DNA from: CAYLLT01 sp964591605
Lineage (GTDB): Bacteria; Planctomycetota; Phycisphaerae; UBA1845; PWPN01
Assembly: GCA_964591605.1 (NCBI GenBank)
Contig: CAZQEN010000019.1
Coordinates: forward strand, 1 to 41,879
DNA: 41,879 nucleotides
Direction: 5' to 3'
Under the pieces are notes generated by a model. It saw only the letters and a program-made list of their open reading frames with translations, made no database searches and was not told the DNA's origin. The stretch's first letter is position 1, and each line of letters begins with the position of its first letter. Shown here one piece after another: positions 18,001 to 24,149 of this stretch. The position numbers and the translations under genes are program-made.

Positions 18001-18173
18001 CAGGGCATGAGGCCCGCGCCCTGGGTGACGGCCGCGACGTAGGTCGCGAGCGCGCGTTGCTCGTCGGCCGGGGCGGATCCGGCAGGGGCGGGCACCTGGG
18101 CAGCTCGGGCAGAAGCTGCGAAAACAGCGACCAGCATCACCGACAGGGACATTCGCCGGAAACAGTGCATCAT
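15096..18173 (-). CDS. Secreted heparinase II/III-like polysaccharide lyase (2)
   Basis: About 1025 residues. The ATGATG at 18173 is chosen: GAGGGA lies directly upstream and a signal peptide (MHCFRRMSLSVMLVAVFAASARA) follows; the 85 codons upstream in frame have no such features and run into the next gene. The N-terminal half is an alpha/alpha-toroid. It carries a cysteine-rich insert (CPNC, later CSCGACG and CPRSG) comparable to the Cys4 module of the first heparinase. The C-terminal half has the family motifs SPSGAHRHADNLSVFY and STVSHNLVIVDDAEQ. Expected reaction: beta-elimination of a uronate polysaccharide outside the cytoplasm. It is weakly similar to its neighbour at 10002-12809 and longer by about 90 residues. 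The esterase gene starts 10 bp after its stop. Confidence 0.82.
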   Translation of the reverse strand: MMHCFRRMSLSVMLVAVFAASARAAQVPAPAGSAPADEQRALATYVAAVTQGAGLMPWQKSGPSPAEQTFRDQIEHRKDELLASRSEVRHPVLLTDAQIEQARRNIDTADWARHWYKQQLEIAKYVAAQDDGYVERMIPELTPTHTYGFTCPNCVGRKSQEGVGLSIFQWDHRRPDVCSCGACGHEYPSQRYPETARLVCPRSGQTFTYYLTEQEREHPDDRSGRYAYHWVSRPIHVSFTGAIRHAKIGFMIGAARSLALAYRMTDDQRYARRAIQILVRLAHCYRQWLYHDYWDTVADCDPIYAAWHDKALPMEWKRHLCSGAYKNDQPDQAAMLQNYWGAGRIHPSTDGIGHLGVIARAYDLVHDAHGRDGQPLWSDAARRRVERDLILEYLMGAEPFVGGAGAATAVNNKTPGVYHAMAVVAQCLGLAAMADTALRGYEAVRDQSFLYDGFSKESPAYTNMYLASLVQIPEVLHGFQWPAGFPSRQGSVDLYASDERLRLMFRALIDQLCPDGRYPPLSDTTDGSVPAAHLLELGLRRFPEYYDGRMPALSNGEGRTEYAIFNLSPEQLARDAGELNLPEILFPAWMTAMLRHGSGPQASMLTLTFSPSGAHRHADNLSVFYIDRGRTILGDQGYVGDMPLNNWIHSTVSHNLVIVDDAEQRHRQTGRERRPRLRRMFTSPRLSLTEAASDVYDQCRQYRRLVALIKGPGAQTFAVDVFRVSGGDRHDYRIFSELASSDAPEGRITFRGLTMPAEPPLPQVGASLDKADIFGLRDVRSVASPPPEWEATWEQPDRRYRLWMLTPADRVEASNGPGQETREQAGRRVRYLDVLREGKNFESTFVAVHEPSGPDGRMPIERVERLPLPASAGSDAVALRIMSAWGTYLIFSDCETPAEADGVRFQGAFGALYRSPGDPRWLITSGARTLTTGGIGFENDTPSWSGRILEQNAQTLTADSAAPDDGMAQAGGVTPYVLVEMNEGLVTGLPVRQVRGSRIQVDRFPPPPSSSFRLDRVRFIEEPGS

Positions 18174-18196
18174 TCCCTCACCATCTGCGATCAGGG

Positions 18197-18213
18197 GCGG
18201 GCAGGACGCCCGC
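18197..18213. repeat. Short perfect palindrome between genes
   Basis: GCGGGC-aggac-GCCCGC, a 6-bp stem in the 49-bp spacer between the amidohydrolase stop and the heparinase start. It could attenuate transcription or be a REP-type unit. Confidence 0.4.
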
Positions 18214-18222
18214 TTCGCTGGA

Positions 18223-19053
18223 TCATGAAGCCAGACCCAGCAGACGGGCCGCATTTCGCCAGGCGATGGCCTCGCGATCAGACGCTTCGAGCGGCGCGCC
18301 GTCGAGCTTGGCCACGTTACAGGCGGGATAGTGGAGCAGCGCGCCGGTGCCGAACAGCACGCGAGCCGAGCCCACCTCGGCCACCAGCCGGGCGATGGCG
18401 CCGAAACCCTGCATGCACGAGAACTCATACCACGTGTTCGGGGCCCGGTGCATGAGTTTGATGACCGTCTGATACTCGGCCAGGTAGTTCTGGCCGCTGA
18501 GAATGAACTGGGTGCGGGGATGACGGGTCACGACGTCGGCGATCAGATCGGGCGCGACCGGCACGAACCGCCAGTTCATCATGATGCGCGTCGGGATCAT
18601 CACCGGGACGCCGCGCTCGACCGCGACGCGGCAGATCTCGTCGACGAACGCGCTGTCGAGCCGGTAGCTGTGGAACGCCGGGTAGAGCCGCACGCCGCGG
18701 GCGCCGGCGTCGATGAGCCGGTGGAGCTCGTCCGCGCCGCTGTTCACCTTTGACACGCCGCTGCGGCCGTGGCCGCCCCGCGACGCGGAGTCGCGAAGCG
18801 ACTGCGGCGTGTCAAGGGTCATGAACGGGCTCAGCGTGACCGTGGGGATGAGGCGTTCCGGAAACTGCGCGGCCGCCGCAAGCGTCTCCTCGTTGCCGGC
18901 CCGCCAGTCGACGAACACGCCCCGCAGGCTCAGCACGGCCGCCCGCTCGATCCCGAACCGGTCCATCAGGCCGACGAGCTCCGCCGGCGTCTTGTGGTGC
19001 AGGTCCCAGTACTGCCAGTGCCCGAAACACGCGTTGATGTCGATTCGTCTCAT
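18223..19053 (-). CDS. Amidohydrolase-family protein with in-frame repeat insertion
   Basis: 276 residues from the ATG at 19053 (MRRIDINACFGHW). TIM-barrel amidohydrolase of the amidohydrolase-2 type (COG2159-like): an N-terminal strand resembling DxNxxFG, AGARGVRLYPAFHSY in the middle, GQNY/EFS strands, and VLFGTGALLHYPAC at the end, where relatives have FGSDxP. The usual HxH of strand 1 reads NACFG and the late Asp reads TGA, so several metal ligands are altered and the activity is uncertain. Residues near LRDSASRGGHGRSGVSKV are encoded by a 72-bp palindrome (18747-18818) that keeps the frame, so this stretch is foreign to the fold. A 100-N gap starts 12 bp upstream of the start. A second amidohydrolase follows beyond the gap on the same strand. 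Confidence 0.75.
   Translation of the reverse strand: MRRIDINACFGHWQYWDLHHKTPAELVGLMDRFGIERAAVLSLRGVFVDWRAGNEETLAAAAQFPERLIPTVTLSPFMTLDTPQSLRDSASRGGHGRSGVSKVNSGADELHRLIDAGARGVRLYPAFHSYRLDSAFVDEICRVAVERGVPVMIPTRIMMNWRFVPVAPDLIADVVTRHPRTQFILSGQNYLAEYQTVIKLMHRAPNTWYEFSCMQGFGAIARLVAEVGSARVLFGTGALLHYPACNVAKLDGAPLEASDREAIAWRNAARLLGLAS
18747..18818. repeat. 72-bp compound palindrome inside a coding sequence
   Basis: Outer arms TTGACACGCCGC (18750-18761) and GCGGCGTGTCAA (18804-18815) are perfectly complementary. Between them lie two further hairpins, GCGGCC-gt-GGCCGC and AGTCGC-gaa-GCGACT. With its flanking CCT/AGG bases the unit is 72 bp, exactly 24 codons, and has no stop in the host frame. Confidence 0.8.
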
Positions 19054-19065
19054 GCTGCGTTCACC

Positions 19066-19165
19066 NNNNNNNNNNNNNNNNNNNNNNNNNNNNNNNNNNN
19101 NNNNNNNNNNNNNNNNNNNNNNNNNNNNNNNNNNNNNNNNNNNNNNNNNNNNNNNNNNNNNNNNN
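19066..19165. other. Assembly gap (100 N)
   Basis: Exactly 100 unknown bases, a placeholder length. It lies between the two amidohydrolase genes, four bases from a REP-type palindrome, which may explain the assembly break. Confidence 0.98.
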
Positions 19166-19169
19166 CGAT

Positions 19170-19190
19170 GGTGGGCAGAGCCCACCCTAC
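19170..19190 (-). repeat. GTAG-footed REP palindrome
   Basis: Read on the - strand: GTAG followed by a perfect 7-bp stem GGTGGGC-tct-GCCCACC, sharing bases with the foot. It has the same foot and arrangement as the REPIN palindromes at 325-535 but a different stem sequence. Confidence 0.7.
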
Positions 19191-19192
19191 GG

Positions 19193-19930
19193 CTATCGCT
19201 GCCTGCCCAGCAAGCGCTCCACGTTACCACCCAGGATCAGGCGCCTGGCCTCGTCGCTGATCTCCGCCCCCGTCACCTTGGCCTTCTGCGTGTGCGGGTC
19301 GAGCAGCGGCATATCGCTGCCGTAGAGGATCTTCTCAGGCCCCACCTCCGCAACGGCCCGCTCGAGCATCCCGTTGTCGATCTGCGAACTTGCCGTGTCG
19401 AGCAGCAGGTTGGGGTGTTTGGCGGCCACGGCGATCGCCCGGTGCCAGTCGCCGAACGCGTACGGATGCCCCCCCATGTGGGCCATCAGAAGCCGGCACT
19501 GCGGCACGCGCTCCATGAGGTAGTCGCATTCGGCCGGCGTGGTGTGGGCCAGGATCGGCATGCCGTATTGGGCCGCCGCCTCGAGGAGCGGCACCGTGCC
19601 CGGCTCGGCGATCGATGCCTCCGGGTGCGAGTAGATCTTGAGCCCGCGCATGCCGTAGGTTTCGTAGCAGCGGTGCACCTCGTCCACCGCCCGCCGGCCG
19701 AGGCGCGGCGTCGGTACCGAAACGTAACCGATCAGCCGGTCCGGGTAGCGCTTGAGGATCGCCCCCAGGGCGTCGTTCCCCTCGCTCATGTTGTAGAACA
19801 GCGCATTGAGCTCGGTCACGAAAAGCCGGTCCACCCCGCACGCATCCGCCGCCGCCAGCAGGTCCTCGGCGTCGGCCTGCATGTGGAAAAAGTTCCCGGT
19901 GCCGATATGGACGTGTGCATCGATGATCAT
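19193..19930 (-). CDS. Amidohydrolase-family protein
   Basis: 245-residue TIM-barrel metal hydrolase or decarboxylase-like protein of the amidohydrolase-2 family. Expected metal-binding motifs are present: DAHVHIG at residues 4-10, HTTPAE and MAHMGGH in the middle, and LYGSDMPLLDP near the end. Family members act on cyclic amides, lactones or carboxylated substrates, so a role in opening a sugar lactone fits this neighbourhood but is inference. The ATG at 19930 is chosen because it starts right before the first strand; the 22 codons upstream in frame are derived from the repeat arm at 19946-19978. It may be a paralogue of 18223-19053, with better preserved active-site motifs. Confidence 0.8.
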   Translation of the reverse strand: MIIDAHVHIGTGNFFHMQADAEDLLAAADACGVDRLFVTELNALFYNMSEGNDALGAILKRYPDRLIGYVSVPTPRLGRRAVDEVHRCYETYGMRGLKIYSHPEASIAEPGTVPLLEAAAQYGMPILAHTTPAECDYLMERVPQCRLLMAHMGGHPYAFGDWHRAIAVAAKHPNLLLDTASSQIDNGMLERAVAEVGPEKILYGSDMPLLDPHTQKAKVTGAEISDEARRLILGGNVERLLGRQR

Positions 19931-19945
19931 GACCGGTCCGTTCTT

Positions 19946-20421
19946 ATCACGAAAACACGAAGGTACGAAAACACGAAGAGGATAATCCAAAAGCACCGAT
20001 TGTCATAGAACGACACGCTTCACAACCAGTGTGCGTGCGTTGAAATTCATCAGCAGACCGACGTGCAGCCCTGTCGCCTTCAGGTAGGACCTCAGTTGGG
20101 CGAAGTGGATGTCTTCAAGGGCTTTCACCGCTTTGAGTTCGAGGACGAGTTCGTTACACACGATGAAATCAAGGCGATGCTCGCCTACCTCCACGCCTTC
20201 GTAGAAAACTGCAACCGCCTTCTGGCACTCGAAGACGATCCTGCGACGCGCCAGCGCCACCTTCAGCGCATTCTCGTAAATCGACTCGACAAAACCGGGG
20301 CCGAGTGACTTGTGAACGTGGATCGCGGCCTCAATCACCCGCCCGGAAATGCCTTCGAACTGGTGTCCCATGTGATCCTCCCTTCTTCTTTCGTGCTTTC
20401 GTCTTTTCGTGCTTTCGTGAT
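19946..20421. mobile_element. Putative nuclease element: GxxExxY gene between inverted repeats
   Basis: The left end (19946-19978) starts ATCACGAAAACACGAAGG. The right end (20389-20421), read inward on the - strand, starts ATCACGAAAGCACGAAAAG. The two 33-bp arms are inverted and agree at 27 of 33 positions, with an 8-bp internal period. The only gene between them is the PD-(D/E)XK-type GxxExxY gene. The left arm agrees at 30 of 33 positions with one arm of the gene-less copy at 23931-24115. No clear target duplication is visible at this copy (TTCTT on the left, CAATG on the right). Mobility is inference; the inverted arrangement is directly visible. Confidence 0.55.
20003..20371 (-). CDS. GxxExxY protein, PD-(D/E)XK nuclease-like
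   Basis: 122-residue protein of the GxxExxY family (TIGR04256-like, PD-(D/E)XK nuclease superfamily). The name motif is at G26-E29-Y32 (GPGFVESIY). The nuclease-type residues are D68 in HRLDFIV, E78 and K80 in LVLELKAV, and the later Q92/Y96 in AQLRSYL, in the order expected of a PD-(D/E)XK core, so a metal-dependent nuclease fold is likely; no activity has been assigned to the family that I know of. The start ATG at 20371 has GGGAGG five bases upstream. The gene is bracketed by inverted octamer-based repeats, and its coding sequence looks unlike the surrounding catabolic genes in function. It may drive spread of the repeats, or simply be a frequent cargo. Confidence 0.85.
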   Translation of the reverse strand: MGHQFEGISGRVIEAAIHVHKSLGPGFVESIYENALKVALARRRIVFECQKAVAVFYEGVEVGEHRLDFIVCNELVLELKAVKALEDIHFAQLRSYLKATGLHVGLLMNFNARTLVVKRVVL

Positions 20422-20439
20422 CAATGTCTTACGGACGCG

Positions 20440-21063
20440 CTAACGCCGACCGAGTCTCTGGAGCGAGCGTTCCAGGTTGTGCCGCGCGGGTTGTTCGCAC
20501 GTGTCGCGGAAGGGGCGGGTGGCGTAGAGGTGCGGGCGGTCGAGGAAGCGGCGCAGAATGCGGGCGCGGCCGGCGCGGAAGTCGGGATCGGTCACGAAGG
20601 CATATTCTCTCCGGATGTCCGCCTCGTAGCGGTCGAACTCGTCGGGCGGGGCGGCGAGGATGGCCAGGTCGATGTCCGCCATGAGGGCGGCGTCGGTGCC
20701 TTCCTGCGGGAGTTGGCGGTGATCGGTCGCGCGGATGCAGGCGTCGATGCGCTGGACGACAGGCTCGGAGACGCGGTGCGCCTTCAGAACCGAGGCGGCC
20801 AGCCGGGCGCTCTGCTCCTCGTTGTCGGGGGCGCCGGGAACGTACACGGCATCATGAAACACGATCGCCAGCGCGACCTGGGCCTCGGCATCGCAGACAT
20901 CGCGGACGCGGTCGAAATGCGCCGCGCACCGCGCGATGTGCGTTGCGGTGTGGTAGAACCGCCAGTGCTGGCGGTACAGGCTTTCGAGCAGAGCAGTGAC
21001 CGGCTGCCATTCGCCGACCGCGCCGACGCCGCGCCAGCCTTGCTCCAGCAGCCGGGCGATCAT
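20440..21063 (-). CDS. HD-domain metal-dependent phosphohydrolase
   Basis: 207 residues, like the predicted metal-dependent HD-superfamily hydrolases of COG4339. Metal-ligand motifs are YHTATHI (H38, H42), VFHDAVY (H70, D71) and ALMADIDLAIL (D130 or D132), with the conserved NEEQSA segment after the HD pair. The fold usually hydrolyses phosphate esters of nucleotides; the substrate of this group is unknown. The start overlaps the stop of the DUF4861 gene by four bases (ATGA), indicating coupled translation, although no functional link between the two is obvious. The GxxExxY element lies directly downstream and may have inserted at the end of this operon. Confidence 0.85.
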   Translation of the reverse strand: MIARLLEQGWRGVGAVGEWQPVTALLESLYRQHWRFYHTATHIARCAAHFDRVRDVCDAEAQVALAIVFHDAVYVPGAPDNEEQSARLAASVLKAHRVSEPVVQRIDACIRATDHRQLPQEGTDAALMADIDLAILAAPPDEFDRYEADIRREYAFVTDPDFRAGRARILRRFLDRPHLYATRPFRDTCEQPARHNLERSLQRLGRR

Positions 21064-24000
21064 CGGGCGGCCTCGGCCGCCACGGTCTCAGCAGAACCGA
21101 CCGTCACGCGCACGTCATGCACCAGGGCGTGGGCCAGGCTCGACACCTCCCCGCGCCAGTTCTGCACGGTGGGGGCAACGGGGTACTGACGGCCGCGGCG
21201 CCAGTCGCCGATGAGCCAGTAGCGGGCGGAGGCCCGAGCGGCTCCGGAGACGGCGGTGGCGGCCAGGCGGATGTTGCGCTGTTCAGGCAGCTCGATCAGG
21301 CCCTTCGCGGCGGCCGGGTCGAACAAGATGGCCATGCCGATTTCGCCAATCTCGGGAAGCTGGTAACCCCAGGTGCCGAAACAGCCCTTCTCCTTGTCGA
21401 AGACTGTCTGCTCGTGCTTGAGCTTGTTGAGACCGGGAGCGACATCGCAGCCGGCGGGCGCGGTGACGCGCACTTCCGTCTCCTGGCGCCGGGCATAGAT
21501 CAGGCAGCACATCGTGACGTCGGGAGCGGCCGTGGACTGGTCGGGCAGCACGCGGCGGGCGGTGATCTCGATCGCGGCGCGGACCGGGCCGGCCGTCAGC
21601 TCGCGCTTCTGGAACTCGATCGAGCCCTGGCCGACCGGGTTCCAGACGGGGTACGCCTGCTCGCCGCGGTAGAGGGTGATCCCGCCGCTGCCGCCCGTCT
21701 TGCCCGTGCTCAGCGCGTCGATGCCCCAGTCGGTTTCGTTGTGATAACTGACTTTGCCGATCGTGGGATAGATGAGCCGGTCGGTCTTCTTGCCGAAGAA
21801 GTCAAACTGACCCCAGTACGCGCGATAGCCAGCCCGGCCGGATTCCCACCCGATGTTCGGCGGCACCCAGTCCTGGGCGGTGGCCGTGCGGGCCGGATAC
21901 GTCGTGGGCGTGCCGCCCGACGGCGAGTAATAGACGTACCAGGTCTCTTTGCTGTCTGCGGGCACATCGGCGATGAAGCTCAATTCCGGGCCTGTGGTCG
22001 GATCGATGGTATCAATCTGATGCGGGACCGGGCGCCACTCCACCCAGCGATTCGGGGCGACGACGAGGCAGTTCTCCGGGTTGAAATCGGCCGCTCCGGT
22101 CTTCAGGGCAGCGACACGCACCACGACCGGCCAGTCGTCACGCTGCGGGCCGCCACCGTTGTCGATCACGACCGCGATGCGCTTCTTGAACGAGCCGAAC
22201 GCCTTCGCGTTGACGCGCGGAACGGCCGCGCCGGCCCATTCCCTGAGCAGGACCTCGGCTGCCTCCGCGTGCTTTCCGGAGCAGGAAAGCTGGTAGATCT
22301 CGGCCGCCGCGCCGTGCTCGCCGAACGGTTTCCAGAGCATCTGCAGCAGTCGATCGCGGGAGTAATTGGAATAGAAAAGCGCCCCGGCCGGTGTGGAGCG
22401 GATGCGTTCGCCGAGCCGCGTCTGCGGCATCCAGGACGCGAGCTCGTTCTGAAAGAACCGCACCACCGGGCAGGGCCGCGAAGTCGGATGAGGGTCCTGA
22501 TCGAGCTTGCCGATCACGGTGAACTCCGCATCGAGCATCTGCTGTGACGCATCGAGCGTGCGGCGGATCTCGCGCGGCCAGAGCGCGGCGAGGGCCTTGA
22601 AATCGAGCGGCACGTCCCGCCGGCCGTCCGGTTTGACCGCCCACGGGAAGTCCAGCCGCCCATCGGCGTCCGTATCGAGATTCCGGCGGTCGAAGCGGCC
22701 ATCGCCATCCGCATCGAGCCATTCGTATTTCGAATCGACTTTGCCGTCGAGGTTGTAGTCAACATCCATCCAGCCGCGTGTCGCGCCGACCAGATGAAAC
22801 CGGCCGTCAGACGGGACATACTCGATCTTCAGCGGCGGTTTGGGGGCCAGACTGAGCTCGAAGCGCTTGTTCAACGTGCTGCACGGCGGGCCGCCGACCT
22901 GCTTGAACTCGTCGGTGCCGTGCGTGATGACGCCTTCCCAGCGCTCGTTGGGGTCATGGGCGACGTTCTCTTCGCTGTTCGCGTTCAGCTCGTCCCAGGT
23001 GAGCATCACCTTCCACCAGGTTGCGTTTTCGACAAAGGCACGGGCTTTGTCGCGGCGGAGCCAGCCCTGTGTGGGAATACCGCGCAGCTTCGTCGATTCG
23101 AGCAGGTCGGGCGGGATCGTCACCGGCTTGTTCTCATCCGCATGGGCGGTGATCGAGAAATCGTAATCGTGGTTCTGCCGGCCGTGGGCGTCGTCATCGG
23201 CGTCGAAGCTGTAGCGGATCGCCCGGATCGCGTCGGCCTTGCCCTCGATGCGCAGCACGACCTCGCTGCAATGGTCGCCGTCCTCATCGTAGAACAGGAA
23301 CGGGTTTTCGTAGGCGGAGAGCCATTGGGTGCTGTCGGCTTTGAGGCCGAATGCGACGAACGTTTCGTCGCCGCTGAAGTGGCAGCGGTACTGGCAGCGG
23401 CCCTGATAGTAGGTGTAATCCTCGTCGTACCAGAGCAGGTTGTCGTCGCCGTCGTCGCGCCCCCACCAGACCCGCAGCACGTCGTCGCCAAAGAACGGAT
23501 GGTGCTTCATGAAGAAGTACATGCCCATCTCGTCGAGGTCGTTGTCGGCGTCATTGTCCTGATAGTCGAGCACGACGTCGACGCTGCCGTCGGCCTTCCA
23601 GTCGGCGACGTAGAGGTCGCTGTCGAGGTCGGGCCGGCCGTCGGCGTCGAGGTCGCCGTCTTCATCGATCGCCCGGACGAGTATCGGGCGGTTGGCCGGC
23701 GTGTGGCGCGGCGAGGGATCGATAAACCAGGCTTCTTCGTGTTTCCCGTCACCATTCCTGTCCACCAGCACGAATTCTGGCGGCCTGGCGGCTTTCACTT
23801 TCTCCAACATGGCCGGATCGAGTGTGACGGCATCGCCGAACACACGCTCAAAAAGCCGTTGTTGAGCGTCCTGTGCCCCGGCGAGTGCAGGAAAAGCGAA
23901 GAACGTAGCCAGAAAGGCGGGGAAGACACGATCGCGAAAACACGAAAGAGCGAAAGCGCGAAAACGAGATTGTTTAACACGAAGACACGAAGACACGAAG

Positions 24001-24122
24001 AAAAACAGAGAATCAACTCTGTTTTTCTTCTTCGTGTCTTCGTGCCTTCGTGGTGAAATTGAGAATTGGTCTTCCTGCGTGTTTTCGTGTTTTCGTACTT
24101 TCGCGTTTTCGTGATGAAGCAT
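21060..24122 (-). CDS. Secreted Asp-rich protein with C-terminal DUF4861 domain; N terminus carries a repeat element
   Basis: 1020 residues as read from the ATG at 24122 (an AAGAGG lies upstream). Residues 3-64 are translated from the repeat element at 23931-24115; without them the protein would begin MLRVFPAFLATFFAFPAL, a normal signal peptide. The N-terminal third has many calcium-loop-like Asp motifs (VDRNGDGKHEE, DEDGDLDADGRPDLDSD, DYQDNDADNDLDEM, DADGDGRFDRR). The last ~350 residues match DUF4861, a domain found in polysaccharide-utilisation loci (landmarks WESGRAGYRAYWGQFDFFGKK and YHNETDWGIDALSTGKTGGSGG). Function unknown, perhaps carbohydrate binding or a lyase. The Asp-rich part resembles the gene at 29694-31751. 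Its stop overlaps the HD gene start. Whether the extended N terminus is still exported is uncertain. Confidence 0.78.
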   Translation of the reverse strand: MLHHENAKVRKHENTQEDQFSISPRRHEDTKKKNRVDSLFFFVSSCLRVKQSRFRAFALSCFRDRVFPAFLATFFAFPALAGAQDAQQRLFERVFGDAVTLDPAMLEKVKAARPPEFVLVDRNGDGKHEEAWFIDPSPRHTPANRPILVRAIDEDGDLDADGRPDLDSDLYVADWKADGSVDVVLDYQDNDADNDLDEMGMYFFMKHHPFFGDDVLRVWWGRDDGDDNLLWYDEDYTYYQGRCQYRCHFSGDETFVAFGLKADSTQWLSAYENPFLFYDEDGDHCSEVVLRIEGKADAIRAIRYSFDADDDAHGRQNHDYDFSITAHADENKPVTIPPDLLESTKLRGIPTQGWLRRDKARAFVENATWWKVMLTWDELNANSEENVAHDPNERWEGVITHGTDEFKQVGGPPCSTLNKRFELSLAPKPPLKIEYVPSDGRFHLVGATRGWMDVDYNLDGKVDSKYEWLDADGDGRFDRRNLDTDADGRLDFPWAVKPDGRRDVPLDFKALAALWPREIRRTLDASQQMLDAEFTVIGKLDQDPHPTSRPCPVVRFFQNELASWMPQTRLGERIRSTPAGALFYSNYSRDRLLQMLWKPFGEHGAAAEIYQLSCSGKHAEAAEVLLREWAGAAVPRVNAKAFGSFKKRIAVVIDNGGGPQRDDWPVVVRVAALKTGAADFNPENCLVVAPNRWVEWRPVPHQIDTIDPTTGPELSFIADVPADSKETWYVYYSPSGGTPTTYPARTATAQDWVPPNIGWESGRAGYRAYWGQFDFFGKKTDRLIYPTIGKVSYHNETDWGIDALSTGKTGGSGGITLYRGEQAYPVWNPVGQGSIEFQKRELTAGPVRAAIEITARRVLPDQSTAAPDVTMCCLIYARRQETEVRVTAPAGCDVAPGLNKLKHEQTVFDKEKGCFGTWGYQLPEIGEIGMAILFDPAAAKGLIELPEQRNIRLAATAVSGAARASARYWLIGDWRRGRQYPVAPTVQNWRGEVSSLAHALVHDVRVTVGSAETVAAEAAR
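23931..24115. mobile_element. Gene-less inverted-repeat element with a second element nested inside
   Basis: Outer arms: 23931-23965 starts ATCGCGAAAACACGAAAG. The right arm (down from 24115), read inward, starts ATCACGAAAACGCGAAAG; 29 of 35 positions agree. The right arm also matches the left arm of the nuclease element (30/33). Inside lies a second inverted pair built on ACACGAAG octamers (about 23978-24052), centred on AAGAAAAACAGAG-aatcaa-CTCTGTTTTTCTT (13-bp perfect stem). The unit carries no gene and looks like a non-autonomous copy nested with another. Confidence 0.65.
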
Positions 24123-24149
24123 TGGAACGCCTGCCTCTTTCTATGAGGG

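Noticed and set aside
18174..18428. 85-codon N-terminal extension of the second heparinase
   Set aside because: No signal peptide at its start, overlaps the amidohydrolase gene, and the ATGATG at 18173 has a ribosome site plus signal peptide.
19931..19996. 22-codon N-terminal extension of the second amidohydrolase
   Set aside because: Derived from the element arm at 19946-19978; the family's first strand begins at the ATG at 19930.
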